Shown here: positions 1 to 5,413 of the stretch, one piece after another | Layout of the letters: each line of letters opens with the position of its first letter | How positions within the stretch are numbered: the first letter of the stretch is position 1 | NCBI GenBank assembly: GCA_012512295.1 | Contig: JAAZDI010000304.1 | Coordinates: forward strand, 1-7,457 | Length of the DNA stretch: 7,457 nt | Direction of reading: 5' to 3' | From: Syntrophomonadaceae bacterium | GTDB lineage: Bacteria; Bacillota; Ch66; Ch109 | Translations under genes and position numbers: made by a program | Notes under the pieces: model-generated | Database searches by the model: none | Seen by the model: the letters and a program-made list of their open reading frames with translations, nothing else | Told to the model about the DNA's origin: nothing

Positions 1-222
1 ACATTCCAGGTGGCCATCTTGATTGACCCAGCACTGCAGGCTGCCTATGTCCCTGGCCTCATTGGGATTGCCCTGGTCAATAAAATCTAAACTGCCGGGT
101 GGATCGCTAGATACACAACTGGTACCCCATTCCACCAGGTTTTTCGTCTCGTCAGCTGAGGCAACACCGGTCATCGCGAGACAGAAAACGATCGCTAATA
201 ATAAACAGGAAATTTTCTTCAA
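1..222 (-). CDS. Secreted protein related to the TasA-like protein in this window, C-terminus cut by window edge
   Basis: An open frame of 74 codons runs off the left edge. It starts at TTG (222-220), with the SD-like run AAAGGGGG seven bases upstream; no ATG offers a better start. Residues 1-23 form a clear signal peptide: KK, a hydrophobic core (about 4-19), then ASA before DE, which suits ordinary type I signal peptidase. The mature part contains L45-D46-x-x-D49-x-G51-N52-P53-N54 and S61-x-Q63. This matches residues 73-91 of the TasA-like protein at 2994-3695 at the same spacing, so the two look like paralogues. Unlike that protein it lacks the YALWSD SipW-type signal ending, and it has cysteines in the mature region (C36, C64, C74). 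The function is unknown; a secreted matrix or surface component is inferred. It is separated by 198 bp from the DUF5305-like gene and may have its own promoter. Confidence 0.75.
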   Translation of the reverse strand, partial: MKKISCLLLAIVFCLAMTGVASADETKNLVEWGTSCVSSDPPGSLDFIDQGNPNEARDIGSLQCWVNQDGHLEC

Positions 223-255
223 GCTTTCGCCCCCTTTCCTCCTTAATTTACCACC

Positions 256-284
256 AGTATACAACAATTATTTGTCGCTGATTA
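256..284 (-). promoter_or_regulatory. Weak candidate promoter for the edge gene
   Basis: On the minus strand TATACT (256-261, five of six to the -10 consensus) lies 17 bp after TAATCA (279-284, three of six to the -35 consensus). It would give a short leader of about 27 nt carrying AAGGAGG and AAAGGGGG before the TTG start at 222. The poor -35 makes this tentative; an activator might compensate for it. Confidence 0.3.
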
Positions 285-333
285 GGCACCTTGGTTTAGT
301 CTTGATTTAACCTGGAGAACACCGGCTCTTCTA

Positions 334-384
334 TACTTTTGGGTAATACTCTTAGATATACTTTTGGATAAGACTTTTGAATAA
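334..384. repeat. Four imperfect tandem copies of a ~13-bp unit
   Basis: On the plus strand the units are TACTTTTGGGTAA (334-346), TACTCTTAGATA (347-358), TACTTTTGGATAA (359-371) and GACTTTTGAATAA (372-384). The periods are 13, 12 and 13 bp, with consensus TACTTTTGGATAA. The array lies in the gap between the DUF5305-like gene and the edge gene, about 110 bp upstream of the latter's start. It could be an array of operator sites in direct orientation, at slightly more than one helical turn, or a decayed minisatellite. Confidence 0.65.
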
Positions 385-420
385 GTTGCCTGGAAAGGTG
401 GCGACGCCTGATTCAAAAAA

Positions 421-1563
421 CTAGATTCTCGGGGCCTTATAATTAGTTGAAGCATCAGGTGCTGTGATACTTTGTTTCGCATCAAGGTTTTGGAGTGGAC
501 TGATTGTCAGAGAATAACGGTATATTAAAGGCGCATTGACTACGTAAAACGAATGCAGCGAAGTATTGGCCTGCTCATAGAGGATGGGTTGCTTCACTTC
601 ATCAGCCACCTTCACCAAGTCGTCGAAAGAATTTAAGTTAATAATATTTTTATCCGAAATAGCCGGCACCCAACTGAAACCGGCGACGATCCGGTCCCCC
701 TGTTTTTTCATGATCTGCCGCAATATTCTTTCTTCTGGGCTTACGATTTCGGCGGTGGTTTTAAAAATAACCAGAAGAAGCAAAAGCGCCAGCACACCAG
801 CGGCCACGGCAAATCCTCTCCGGGCCGTCTTTACACCCGCAACTATCTCGGTTTCACTCTGGGTGATAGATTTTTCTTTCTTATCCGTCAGCATTCCCTC
901 AACCATAAAAGAAGCTCCTTTTAACGGTATGAGCATTACCGCTTTTATGGGTTCCTCAACTTCTCCCCGTGGGGTTAAGGCTTCCGCCTGGACATTATAG
1001 GTGACCGCAAGTTCTACCACATCAGCGGAGAATTTTAATTCCCGCGCAACCTGTTCGGCAAAAAACGCATATGACCGAACATCAACCGGGACCGGCTGTT
1101 TTACTTCCAGTTTTCGGTCATGGGCAAAAAAAGGAGTAGGCGGCAGCAGTTCCCAGGCCCTTGTCCAGACCCTGACTTTTTCTCTTTCCATCGTCTGGCT
1201 GCCGGGCTTCTCCTTTAAGATATACCCGGTCAGAACCGCCTCGACCTGGTATTGCCCGGATATATCCGACGGGGCATCCCCGGAAAAACTATAGTTTAAT
1301 GTTGTTTCTATGTCTTGAGTTAACGAGGTTATATAGGCCTGACCGGGCCCGATAATTTGTTCGGCGAAGAAGTTATTGGGGTCAATGAACACCTGATAGT
1401 CCACCTGGATCTGCTGTTGGCAGGTATAAACCGGCACCTCCTTGACTTTCTCCAAAGGTTGTTGATACCACCAAACGGTTAGTCCGGTCGAGCCTGCCAG
1501 CATCAAGGCAAGTACAACGATCAGCCCCAGCCGAGTGTTTTTATTTATGGTTTTTTTTCCCAT
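421..1563 (-). CDS. DUF5305-like membrane protein
   Basis: 380 aa, ATG start at 1563 with AAAGGGG about nine bases upstream. A short basic cytoplasmic N-terminus leads to TM1 (about 11-32). A roughly 215-residue extracytoplasmic domain follows (33-248), then TM2 (about 249-267) and a C-terminal tail of about 110 residues. The mid-domain pattern of DYQVFIDPN, a tract of beta-strand character and a YSF segment, and the tail with DLVKVADEVKQPILYE followed by FYVV and YRYSL, fit my memory of DUF5305. That family is of unknown function and occurs beside signal peptidases, notably in archaea. The gene begins 26 bp after the signal peptidase stop, so the two are very likely co-transcribed. This suggests a membrane accessory to SipW-type processing or to anchoring and assembly of the fibre proteins; that role is inference. 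No catalytic motif is visible. The family assignment comes from pattern recognition and needs a profile search. Confidence 0.72.
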   Translation of the reverse strand: MGKKTINKNTRLGLIVVLALMLAGSTGLTVWWYQQPLEKVKEVPVYTCQQQIQVDYQVFIDPNNFFAEQIIGPGQAYITSLTQDIETTLNYSFSGDAPSDISGQYQVEAVLTGYILKEKPGSQTMEREKVRVWTRAWELLPPTPFFAHDRKLEVKQPVPVDVRSYAFFAEQVARELKFSADVVELAVTYNVQAEALTPRGEVEEPIKAVMLIPLKGASFMVEGMLTDKKEKSITQSETEIVAGVKTARRGFAVAAGVLALLLLLVIFKTTAEIVSPEERILRQIMKKQGDRIVAGFSWVPAISDKNIINLNSFDDLVKVADEVKQPILYEQANTSLHSFYVVNAPLIYRYSLTISPLQNLDAKQSITAPDASTNYKAPRI

Positions 1564-1589
1564 GCCCCATCGCCCCTTTATCTATCTAT

Positions 1590-2741
1590 CTAAACAATGC
1601 TCCTTATCCAGAGAGTGAATTTGCCGGCTTTCGGTATCACCATGATCACCTTGCCCATTACATTTGCTTCTAATACCGGTTCGGTATCCGGTTCTGCGTT
1701 CGCATCTCCCTTAGTGGTAAAGTACCTTACCCCCTCTCTTTCCTCAATATCGATTATCCGGTGGGTGATCTTCATGTTACCCAAGGGAAACATAATAATA
1801 TCCCCCAGTTGAACCTGGCTGCCGTCAGTTTCTTTGATAATCACTATATCACCTATATCAATGCCCGGGCGCATACTCCCACTGACGATTACCCGGGGGG
1901 TATAACTGAAGACTCCCACAGAAAACCAGAGTATCAGAATAACCGCTAGGCTGGTTAAGATCCATCCCAGCGGATTATCCTCCCGGCTGGAAACTCTTAT
2001 TTCGCCGGTTTCTTCCTGATATATCGACTTAACCAGCACCAAGCCCAGAACCGGAGCCAAAATGCCCAGCAAGGTCTCCATGGCCCAGTCGGCATTGGGC
2101 AGCACCGGTGACAGGCGTTCAAACAGGATCAGCCCCCCCTGGTAGAGAATAGCCGGCACCGGACCTTCCAGAAAAACCAGATAAGTGGCCAGCATGTTTT
2201 GCCCCAGTTCCGGCAAAACATCCATTCCGATGAACTTGGTCACCGCCATCCCGTCCGATAAATTAGTTATTTTGTTCAGGGGGATCGAAAAAAGGGAAAA
2301 CAGAAGGGCAATCAGGGGAATACCGATAATAGGCCGCTTCAGAAAATGACGGTTCAGCAGCCAATGTCGGCTCATTTCCAGGCCAATGATAAAGGTACTG
2401 ATAGTAATCAGGTTAATAATTACGCCGGCCAGGCTGCGGTCATATGGGCTCCGGCCAAAGGTAACTAACATTCCTTGAAGCAATTCGCCCAGCAGATTGA
2501 TTACAACGCACATCAAGGCTAAGTAGCATACCAGACGATGCAGACGCAGTTTTCCCGCTGCTCGGACCCTGGGGAGCCAGAGAATTAGGACAATTATCAA
2601 GCCCCACATAAGCGTCGGTAATAGGTAATTGCCTAAGAATCCGCCTATCTGGGGGCCAAAAACCTGGTTGTCCAAAACATAAGCCAGCAGGAGTGCCGCT
2701 CCTAGCAACCAGGTATATTTGAAAGATTTTCGCTGAGTCAA
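1590..2741 (-). CDS. sipW: SipW/ER-type signal peptidase I with polytopic N-terminal extension
   Basis: About 383 aa. I place the start at TTG 2741, which has GGAGAGG five bases upstream. The in-frame ATG at 2822 has no ribosome binding site and would add 27 non-conserved residues overlapping a hairpin. The C-terminal domain carries the ER/archaeal-type catalytic set: S289 in SGSM, H327 in ITHRI (bacterial-type enzymes have Lys here), and D346 and D352 in TKGDANAEPD. A TM segment (about 260-279) immediately precedes it. SipW enzymes of this class remove signal peptides from TasA and camelysin-type proteins, and two such substrates are encoded just upstream. Unusually, about 255 residues rich in membrane helices (roughly 10-28, 38-56, 70-95, 103-121, 137-155, 183-201, 222-239) precede the catalytic part, whereas simple SipW proteins are about 190 aa. 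It is followed after 26 bp by the DUF5305-like gene. A (TAGA)n run spans the stop codon. Confidence 0.9.
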   Translation of the reverse strand: MTQRKSFKYTWLLGAALLLAYVLDNQVFGPQIGGFLGNYLLPTLMWGLIIVLILWLPRVRAAGKLRLHRLVCYLALMCVVINLLGELLQGMLVTFGRSPYDRSLAGVIINLITISTFIIGLEMSRHWLLNRHFLKRPIIGIPLIALLFSLFSIPLNKITNLSDGMAVTKFIGMDVLPELGQNMLATYLVFLEGPVPAILYQGGLILFERLSPVLPNADWAMETLLGILAPVLGLVLVKSIYQEETGEIRVSSREDNPLGWILTSLAVILILWFSVGVFSYTPRVIVSGSMRPGIDIGDIVIIKETDGSQVQLGDIIMFPLGNMKITHRIIDIEEREGVRYFTTKGDANAEPDTEPVLEANVMGKVIMVIPKAGKFTLWIRSIV

Positions 2742-2798
2742 TAGGTCCTCTCCGCTGATTAAAATATAGATCCCTCCGCCAAGATGATTTCTCCTGAA

Positions 2799-2818
2799 CC
2801 GCAGGATGTGCCCTGCGG
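2799..2818 (-). promoter_or_regulatory. Hairpin in the signal peptidase leader
   Basis: CCGCAGG and CCTGCGG form a perfect 7-bp inverted repeat around a 6-nt loop. It lies downstream of the candidate promoter at 2842-2870 and about 58 nt upstream of the TTG start, so it would be in the 5' untranslated leader. There is no U-tract, so it is not a terminator. A role in mRNA stability or translation is possible. Confidence 0.5.
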
Positions 2819-2841
2819 GCATGGGTGGTAATATATAAAAT

Positions 2842-2870
2842 ATTATACACCTTCATGGAAAAACCTGCAA
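2842..2870 (-). promoter_or_regulatory. Candidate sigma-A promoter for sipW-DUF5305
   Basis: On the minus strand a perfect TATAAT (2842-2847) is preceded by a 17-bp spacer and TTGCAG (2865-2870, three of six to TTGACA). It lies in AT-rich DNA between the TasA-like gene and the signal peptidase gene, and would give a leader of about 95 nt. The perfect -10 and exact spacing support it; the -35 is weak. Confidence 0.5.
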
Positions 2871-2899
2871 AAAATAATATTTTTTCGTAAACAATAGAA

Positions 2900-2921
2900 G
2901 AGAGAGGATTTCTCCCCTCCC
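2900..2921 (-). terminator. GAAA-tetraloop hairpin, possible weak terminator or processing site after the TasA-like gene
   Basis: On the minus strand GGGAGGGGA, loop GAAA, then TCCTCTCTC forms a 9-bp stem with two G-U pairs. It lies 73 nt after the TasA-like stop and is followed by TTCTATTGTTTACG, which is only moderately T-rich. It may reduce read-through into sipW or protect the 3' end of an abundant structural-protein mRNA. It is not a canonical strong terminator. Confidence 0.45.
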
Positions 2922-2993
2922 AGCGGATGACTATTTTTTAATTTTCTCGAAGAAAAAGTTTTATCTTCTGACTAAATGACGTTTCCCATTGGT

Positions 2994-3695
2994 TTAGTCT
3001 TCATCAGCAGGATACGGGAAATTGTCCTGTCTGGGGAACGTGATTTCATTTGGTAATTGATCAGCCCAATTATACGCATTCCACTGGATACCGGTCAGTT
3101 TAATTTCAAATGTTCTATTTACATTTTGAGGGGCATTATTTAAAACCCTGTTTACAATTCTTACCTTTAATTCTTGGTCAGGATCAACTTGCTTACCGAC
3201 CAGATCCTCAAAAACCTCACCAGTTTCTGGATTGTAAAATGCTACCTCTAACCAGCCGGGCTTACCGCTAATGCTGTAATCTAATTTAACCGGTACAGTA
3301 CCAACGTTTTTGATGGTTGCATCAACATATTCCTGATAGCCCGGATAGCCGTTGGTCAAAGTAAGTTCCAGTGTATCCCGGTTGGATACTATATCGTTGC
3401 CACCGTCAGACTTAATGGCTGCCTGGAAACTGGCGACATTCTTATTGTCATTGGGATTGCCTGGATCCATGGTGTCTAGACCGTCGCGGTTGTCGTCAGT
3501 TCCATAGACATCCCCGTCATAACCAGTGTAATTAGGATCAGGGTCAACCATTTTAACACTCGCCCATTTCAAATCAACAATTCCCGTTTTAACAGTTTCC
3601 TTAACCGTCAGGGTATCCGACCACAAGGCATAGGCTCCACCCATTGTTGCAAGGGCAAAAGCCAGTACCAGGGCCAACACTTTCATTCTCTTCAT
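2994..3695 (-). CDS. TasA-like secreted fibre/matrix protein with SipW-type signal peptide
   Basis: 233 aa, ATG at 3695 with a strong AAAGGAGG eight bases upstream. The signal peptide (about 1-23) has a KRMK start, a hydrophobic core, and ends GGAYALWSDTLTVKETVKTG. This is the Y/F-x-L/F-W/F-S-D pattern typical of SipW substrates such as TasA and camelysin. The mature protein has a beta-sandwich-like character. A D/N/G-rich insertion (about 50-86, including DDNRDG and the MDPGNPN block) looks capable of binding metal, but that is inference. A later segment, DATIKNVGTVPVKLDY, resembles the beta-strand block of camelysin-type domains. Near the C-terminus, IQWNAYN (203-209) is shared exactly with the neighbouring camelysin-like protein. 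It lies 61 bp after that gene, with no obvious terminator between, and upstream of the signal peptidase that probably matures it. The likely role is a polymerising extracellular matrix or surface protein. Orthology to Bacillus TasA itself is not shown. Confidence 0.82.
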   Translation of the reverse strand: MKRMKVLALVLAFALATMGGAYALWSDTLTVKETVKTGIVDLKWASVKMVDPDPNYTGYDGDVYGTDDNRDGLDTMDPGNPNDNKNVASFQAAIKSDGGNDIVSNRDTLELTLTNGYPGYQEYVDATIKNVGTVPVKLDYSISGKPGWLEVAFYNPETGEVFEDLVGKQVDPDQELKVRIVNRVLNNAPQNVNRTFEIKLTGIQWNAYNWADQLPNEITFPRQDNFPYPADED

Positions 3696-3756
3696 TCTTT
3701 TTTCCTCCTTTTTTTATTAATTTTTTGTTTGATTCTTAGTTTTCTCCCTGTACATG

Positions 3757-4398
3757 CTAATCCTCTGGCGGCAGTACCACTACCGTTCCATTAATGTGCA
3801 AAGTATCGGTCCACCAGCCCGGGTCATTGTTATAAGCATTCCACTGAATACACTTAACCTCAATTTGAAATGGATAGGTTCCAGATACATCGTTATTTAG
3901 CTTTATCCGAATTTGCCCTTCAACTGAATCACCGGGATCCAGGCCCTTTTTGCCGGGATCTATGACCTTGTTAGGCAGATCGTACTCCACATAAAGCAAA
4001 TCATCTGCCATAACTGTTGGAGGTAAGAATCTTACCGGTATGGATCCCTGGTTCTCAATTTTGGAATTTAATACCCAGTTAGTCTTGTTTTTCCCCCGAA
4101 CAATGTCGATGGTTATTCTGTGGTCTTTCTTCCCATCTTCATTCTCAATTCTGGTAGAAATGGTTCCCCAACCCTCACCAGGGGGCAAGGTTTGATCTTC
4201 GGCATAAACCTTGCTAAACAAGACATTTCCGGTTAGATAACCGGTATTGATGTTCTCCCAAATGATCAGCTCGTCATTCCACAGCGCCATCGCCGGCCCG
4301 ATTAAACTAATTCCGACCGCTACGGCCACTCCTAGCAGTAAACAATACCAACTGCCACCCTTACGCTTACTCCTGGCGGACCTACTTATTTTCCTCAC
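3757..4398 (-). CDS. Camelysin/TasA-like secreted protein with SipW-type signal peptide
   Basis: About 210-213 aa. After a very basic N-terminus (RKISRSARSKRK) comes a TM-like core (about 18-36) and the SipW-type boundary MALWNDELIIWENINTG, parallel to the TasA-like ALWSDTLTVKETVKTG. The mature part has a beta-rich segment with NSKIENQGSIPVRF (about 111-124), which matches IKNVGTVPVKL in the neighbour. It also has a DPGDSVEGQIRIKL strand pair and IQWNAYN (184-190), identical to the neighbour. The start is odd. The only conventional in-frame start after the upstream TAA is GTG at 4398, but this GTG is itself the end of the AAGGAGGTG Shine-Dalgarno sequence. At the usual 8-base spacing the codon is ATA (4389-4387). 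This is the first gene of the secreted-protein set, 367 bp downstream of the response regulator. It is probably a fibre or matrix component matured by the SipW-like enzyme. Confidence 0.8.
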   Translation of the reverse strand: MRKISRSARSKRKGGSWYCLLLGVAVAVGISLIGPAMALWNDELIIWENINTGYLTGNVLFSKVYAEDQTLPPGEGWGTISTRIENEDGKKDHRITIDIVRGKNKTNWVLNSKIENQGSIPVRFLPPTVMADDLLYVEYDLPNKVIDPGKKGLDPGDSVEGQIRIKLNNDVSGTYPFQIEVKCIQWNAYNNDPGWWTDTLHINGTVVVLPPED

Positions 4399-4404
4399 CT
4401 CCTT
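4396..4404 (-). promoter_or_regulatory. Shine-Dalgarno that conflicts with the GTG start
   Basis: AAGGAGGTG is a near-perfect anti-16S complement. Its final GTG is the only standard in-frame start codon of the camelysin-like gene, since an in-frame TAA lies two codons before it (4407-4405). AGGAGG is followed by 8 nt and then ATA (4389-4387), the same spacing as AGGAGG to ATG in the neighbouring TasA-like gene. This points to initiation at a non-standard codon. Confidence 0.75.
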
Positions 4405-4433
4405 TTAATGTGATTGACGCTTTACGATGAATA

Positions 4434-4494
4434 TGTTTACTGCCGTCCCGTCCTGTGATTAAGGATTAAAATTTGCGGCAGCACCCTGTAAACA
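4434..4494. repeat. Two-part inverted repeat flanking the camelysin-like promoter
   Basis: On the plus strand TGTTTAC (4434-4440) mirrors GTAAACA (4488-4494), and CTGCCG (4440-4445) mirrors CGGCAG (4476-4481). The right arm overlaps the candidate -35 and the -10 lies between the arms. The transcript would start between the arms and include only one of them, so it acts at the DNA level if at all, for example as an operator for a dimeric regulator. It could be chance in part. Confidence 0.45.
4465..4492 (-). promoter_or_regulatory. Candidate promoter of the camelysin-like/TasA-like transcript
   Basis: On the minus strand TTTACA (4487-4492, five of six to TTGACA), a 16-bp spacer, and TTTAAT (4465-4470, five of six to TATAAT). 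It would start transcription near 4458 and give a leader of about 70 nt ending in the strong Shine-Dalgarno sequence. It is the best sigma-A-like match in this intergenic region. Confidence 0.5.
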
Positions 4495-4603
4495 ATATAG
4501 TATGATCCCGCATTAAGCCCCACCCTCCGCAGGCTATGTTTGATGTCACCCATGAGATAATTCTGTTAGTCTACTTTAGTACCACCTGCTCTGACAATAA
4601 CGA

Positions 4604-4698
4604 CGCGCCATGTCTTAACTCGGTCAGCAGGCTGGACTGGAAGCGAGAATAAATGGTGCAAACCGCCAAGCGCTGATCATCGTTAAAAACATGGCGCG
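4604..4698. repeat. 95-nt imperfect inverted repeat / potential structured element
   Basis: On the minus strand CGCGCCATGT (start of the element at 4698) pairs perfectly with ACATGGCGCG (ending at 4604). After a small internal loop, TTAAC pairs with GTTAA. Further in, GATCAGC opposes GCTGACC with one mismatch, and GCTTGG opposes CCAGC with a bulge. The whole 95 nt can therefore fold into one long imperfect hairpin. It lies 68 nt beyond the response-regulator stop. No U-tract follows it, so it is not an ordinary intrinsic terminator, and no clear flanking target duplication is visible. It may be a small non-autonomous mobile repeat, a structured RNA, or a large operator. The remaining sequence at 4699-4765 holds nothing I recognise. 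Confidence 0.7.
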
Positions 4699-4765
4699 AC
4701 TAATTTTTCAGGTTTTTCATATCTTAATAGAACAGTCAACAGCCTGACCCACTCTAACAAGGTAA

Positions 4766-5413
4766 CTAGACCAGTGAGCCCAGGCAATTTGAGCCTGACT
4801 GGCCCAGGCCTTTGGAAAAGGCATATAAGGCGGCCTGGGTGCGATCAGTTAAACCAAGTTTCTCCAGAATATGACCAACATGCTTTTTTATGGTGTACTC
4901 GGTCACAAAAAGGGTCGCCGCGATATCGCGATTGGACATTCCCCGAGCCAGGAATTCTAGCACTTCCAGCTCCCGGGGGGTCAGCTGCTCCGTCGGGTCA
5001 TCCTTATCCTGGCTGAGCAGGGTCTGCATTATTATCGGGTCTATGTAGGTCCGGTTCCGGGCAACCAGTCGAATCGCATTTAAAATTTCTTCCGGCATGG
5101 CTTCTTTTAAGACATAACCTTCCACCTTTTCGGCCATGGCCCGTTTTATATCGGCTTTCTCGCTGTAAGAAGTCAGCACGATAAAACGACACTGGGGGGC
5201 TATTTTCCTGGCCTTCTTGATGATGTCCAGTCCGTATTCGCCCGGCAGTCTGAGATCAACCAGCGCGATATCCGGCTGACATTCTTGAATGACAATAATC
5301 CCCACTTCGCCACAGCTGGCTGTTCCGACAACCTCCATATCCTTTTGACCCTGGATCACGGCAATGATTCCTTTTAATACCAAGGGATGATCGTCAATAA
5401 GTACTAGTCTCAT
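4766..5413 (-). CDS. NarL/LuxR-family response regulator
   Basis: 215 aa, ATG at 5413 overlapping the kinase stop as ATGA, with AAAGGAGG eight bases upstream. The receiver domain (about 1-118) has the acidic pocket D7/D8, phospho-acceptor D53 in ALVDLRLPG, T81 and K103. A short linker leads to a LuxR-type helix-turn-helix (about 144-205) with the diagnostic LTPRELEVLEFLARGMSNRD and TIKKHVGHILEKL. It receives phosphate from the kinase encoded just upstream and binds DNA as a dimer. The receiver and HTH are complete with no missing key residue. The inverted repeats downstream (4604-4698, 4434-4494) lie between it and the secreted-protein genes, so regulation of those genes is a reasonable inference but is not shown. 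The last 12 or so residues (GQSGSNCLGSLV) form a short extension beyond the usual HTH end. Confidence 0.95.
   Translation of the reverse strand: MRLVLIDDHPLVLKGIIAVIQGQKDMEVVGTASCGEVGIIVIQECQPDIALVDLRLPGEYGLDIIKKARKIAPQCRFIVLTSYSEKADIKRAMAEKVEGYVLKEAMPEEILNAIRLVARNRTYIDPIIMQTLLSQDKDDPTEQLTPRELEVLEFLARGMSNRDIAATLFVTEYTIKKHVGHILEKLGLTDRTQAALYAFSKGLGQSGSNCLGSLV

Noticed and set aside
291..303. 13-nt match TTGGTTTAGTCTT, also present at 2989-3001 over the TasA-like stop codon
   Set aside because: It is a short match without extension on either side. It might be a remnant of a paralogous 3' end but is too short to claim.
23..310. Plus-strand frame over the left edge
   Set aside because: It is antisense to the clear signal peptide and the TasA-related block of the edge gene, and has no ribosome binding site.
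223..420. Possible c-di-GMP or other riboswitch in the gap before the edge gene
   Set aside because: I find none of the conserved core sequences of the riboswitch classes I know; the notable feature there is the tandem repeat.
282..485. Minus-strand 67-aa frame overlapping the end of the DUF5305-like gene
   Set aside because: It starts within that gene without a ribosome binding site and passes through the tandem repeats; its composition is not protein-like.
584..1294. Two plus-strand open frames (584-1000 and 1001-1294)
   Set aside because: They lie antisense within the DUF5305-like gene, have no ribosome binding sites and show no domain-like composition.
1578..1594. TATC tetranucleotide repeat at the sipW stop
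   Set aside because: There are fewer than four copies, beginning at the stop codon, so slippage would only alter spacing to the next gene. Phase variation is not supported.
2440..2856. Minus-strand frame of 138 aa starting at ATG 2856
   Set aside because: It begins inside the candidate sipW promoter and runs in the wrong frame through sipW, whose catalytic motifs confirm the other frame.
4770..4801. CCAGT/ACTGG and GGC/GCC pairing at the 3' end of the response regulator gene
   Set aside because: The stem is short and interrupted, lies within the coding region and has no following U-tract.
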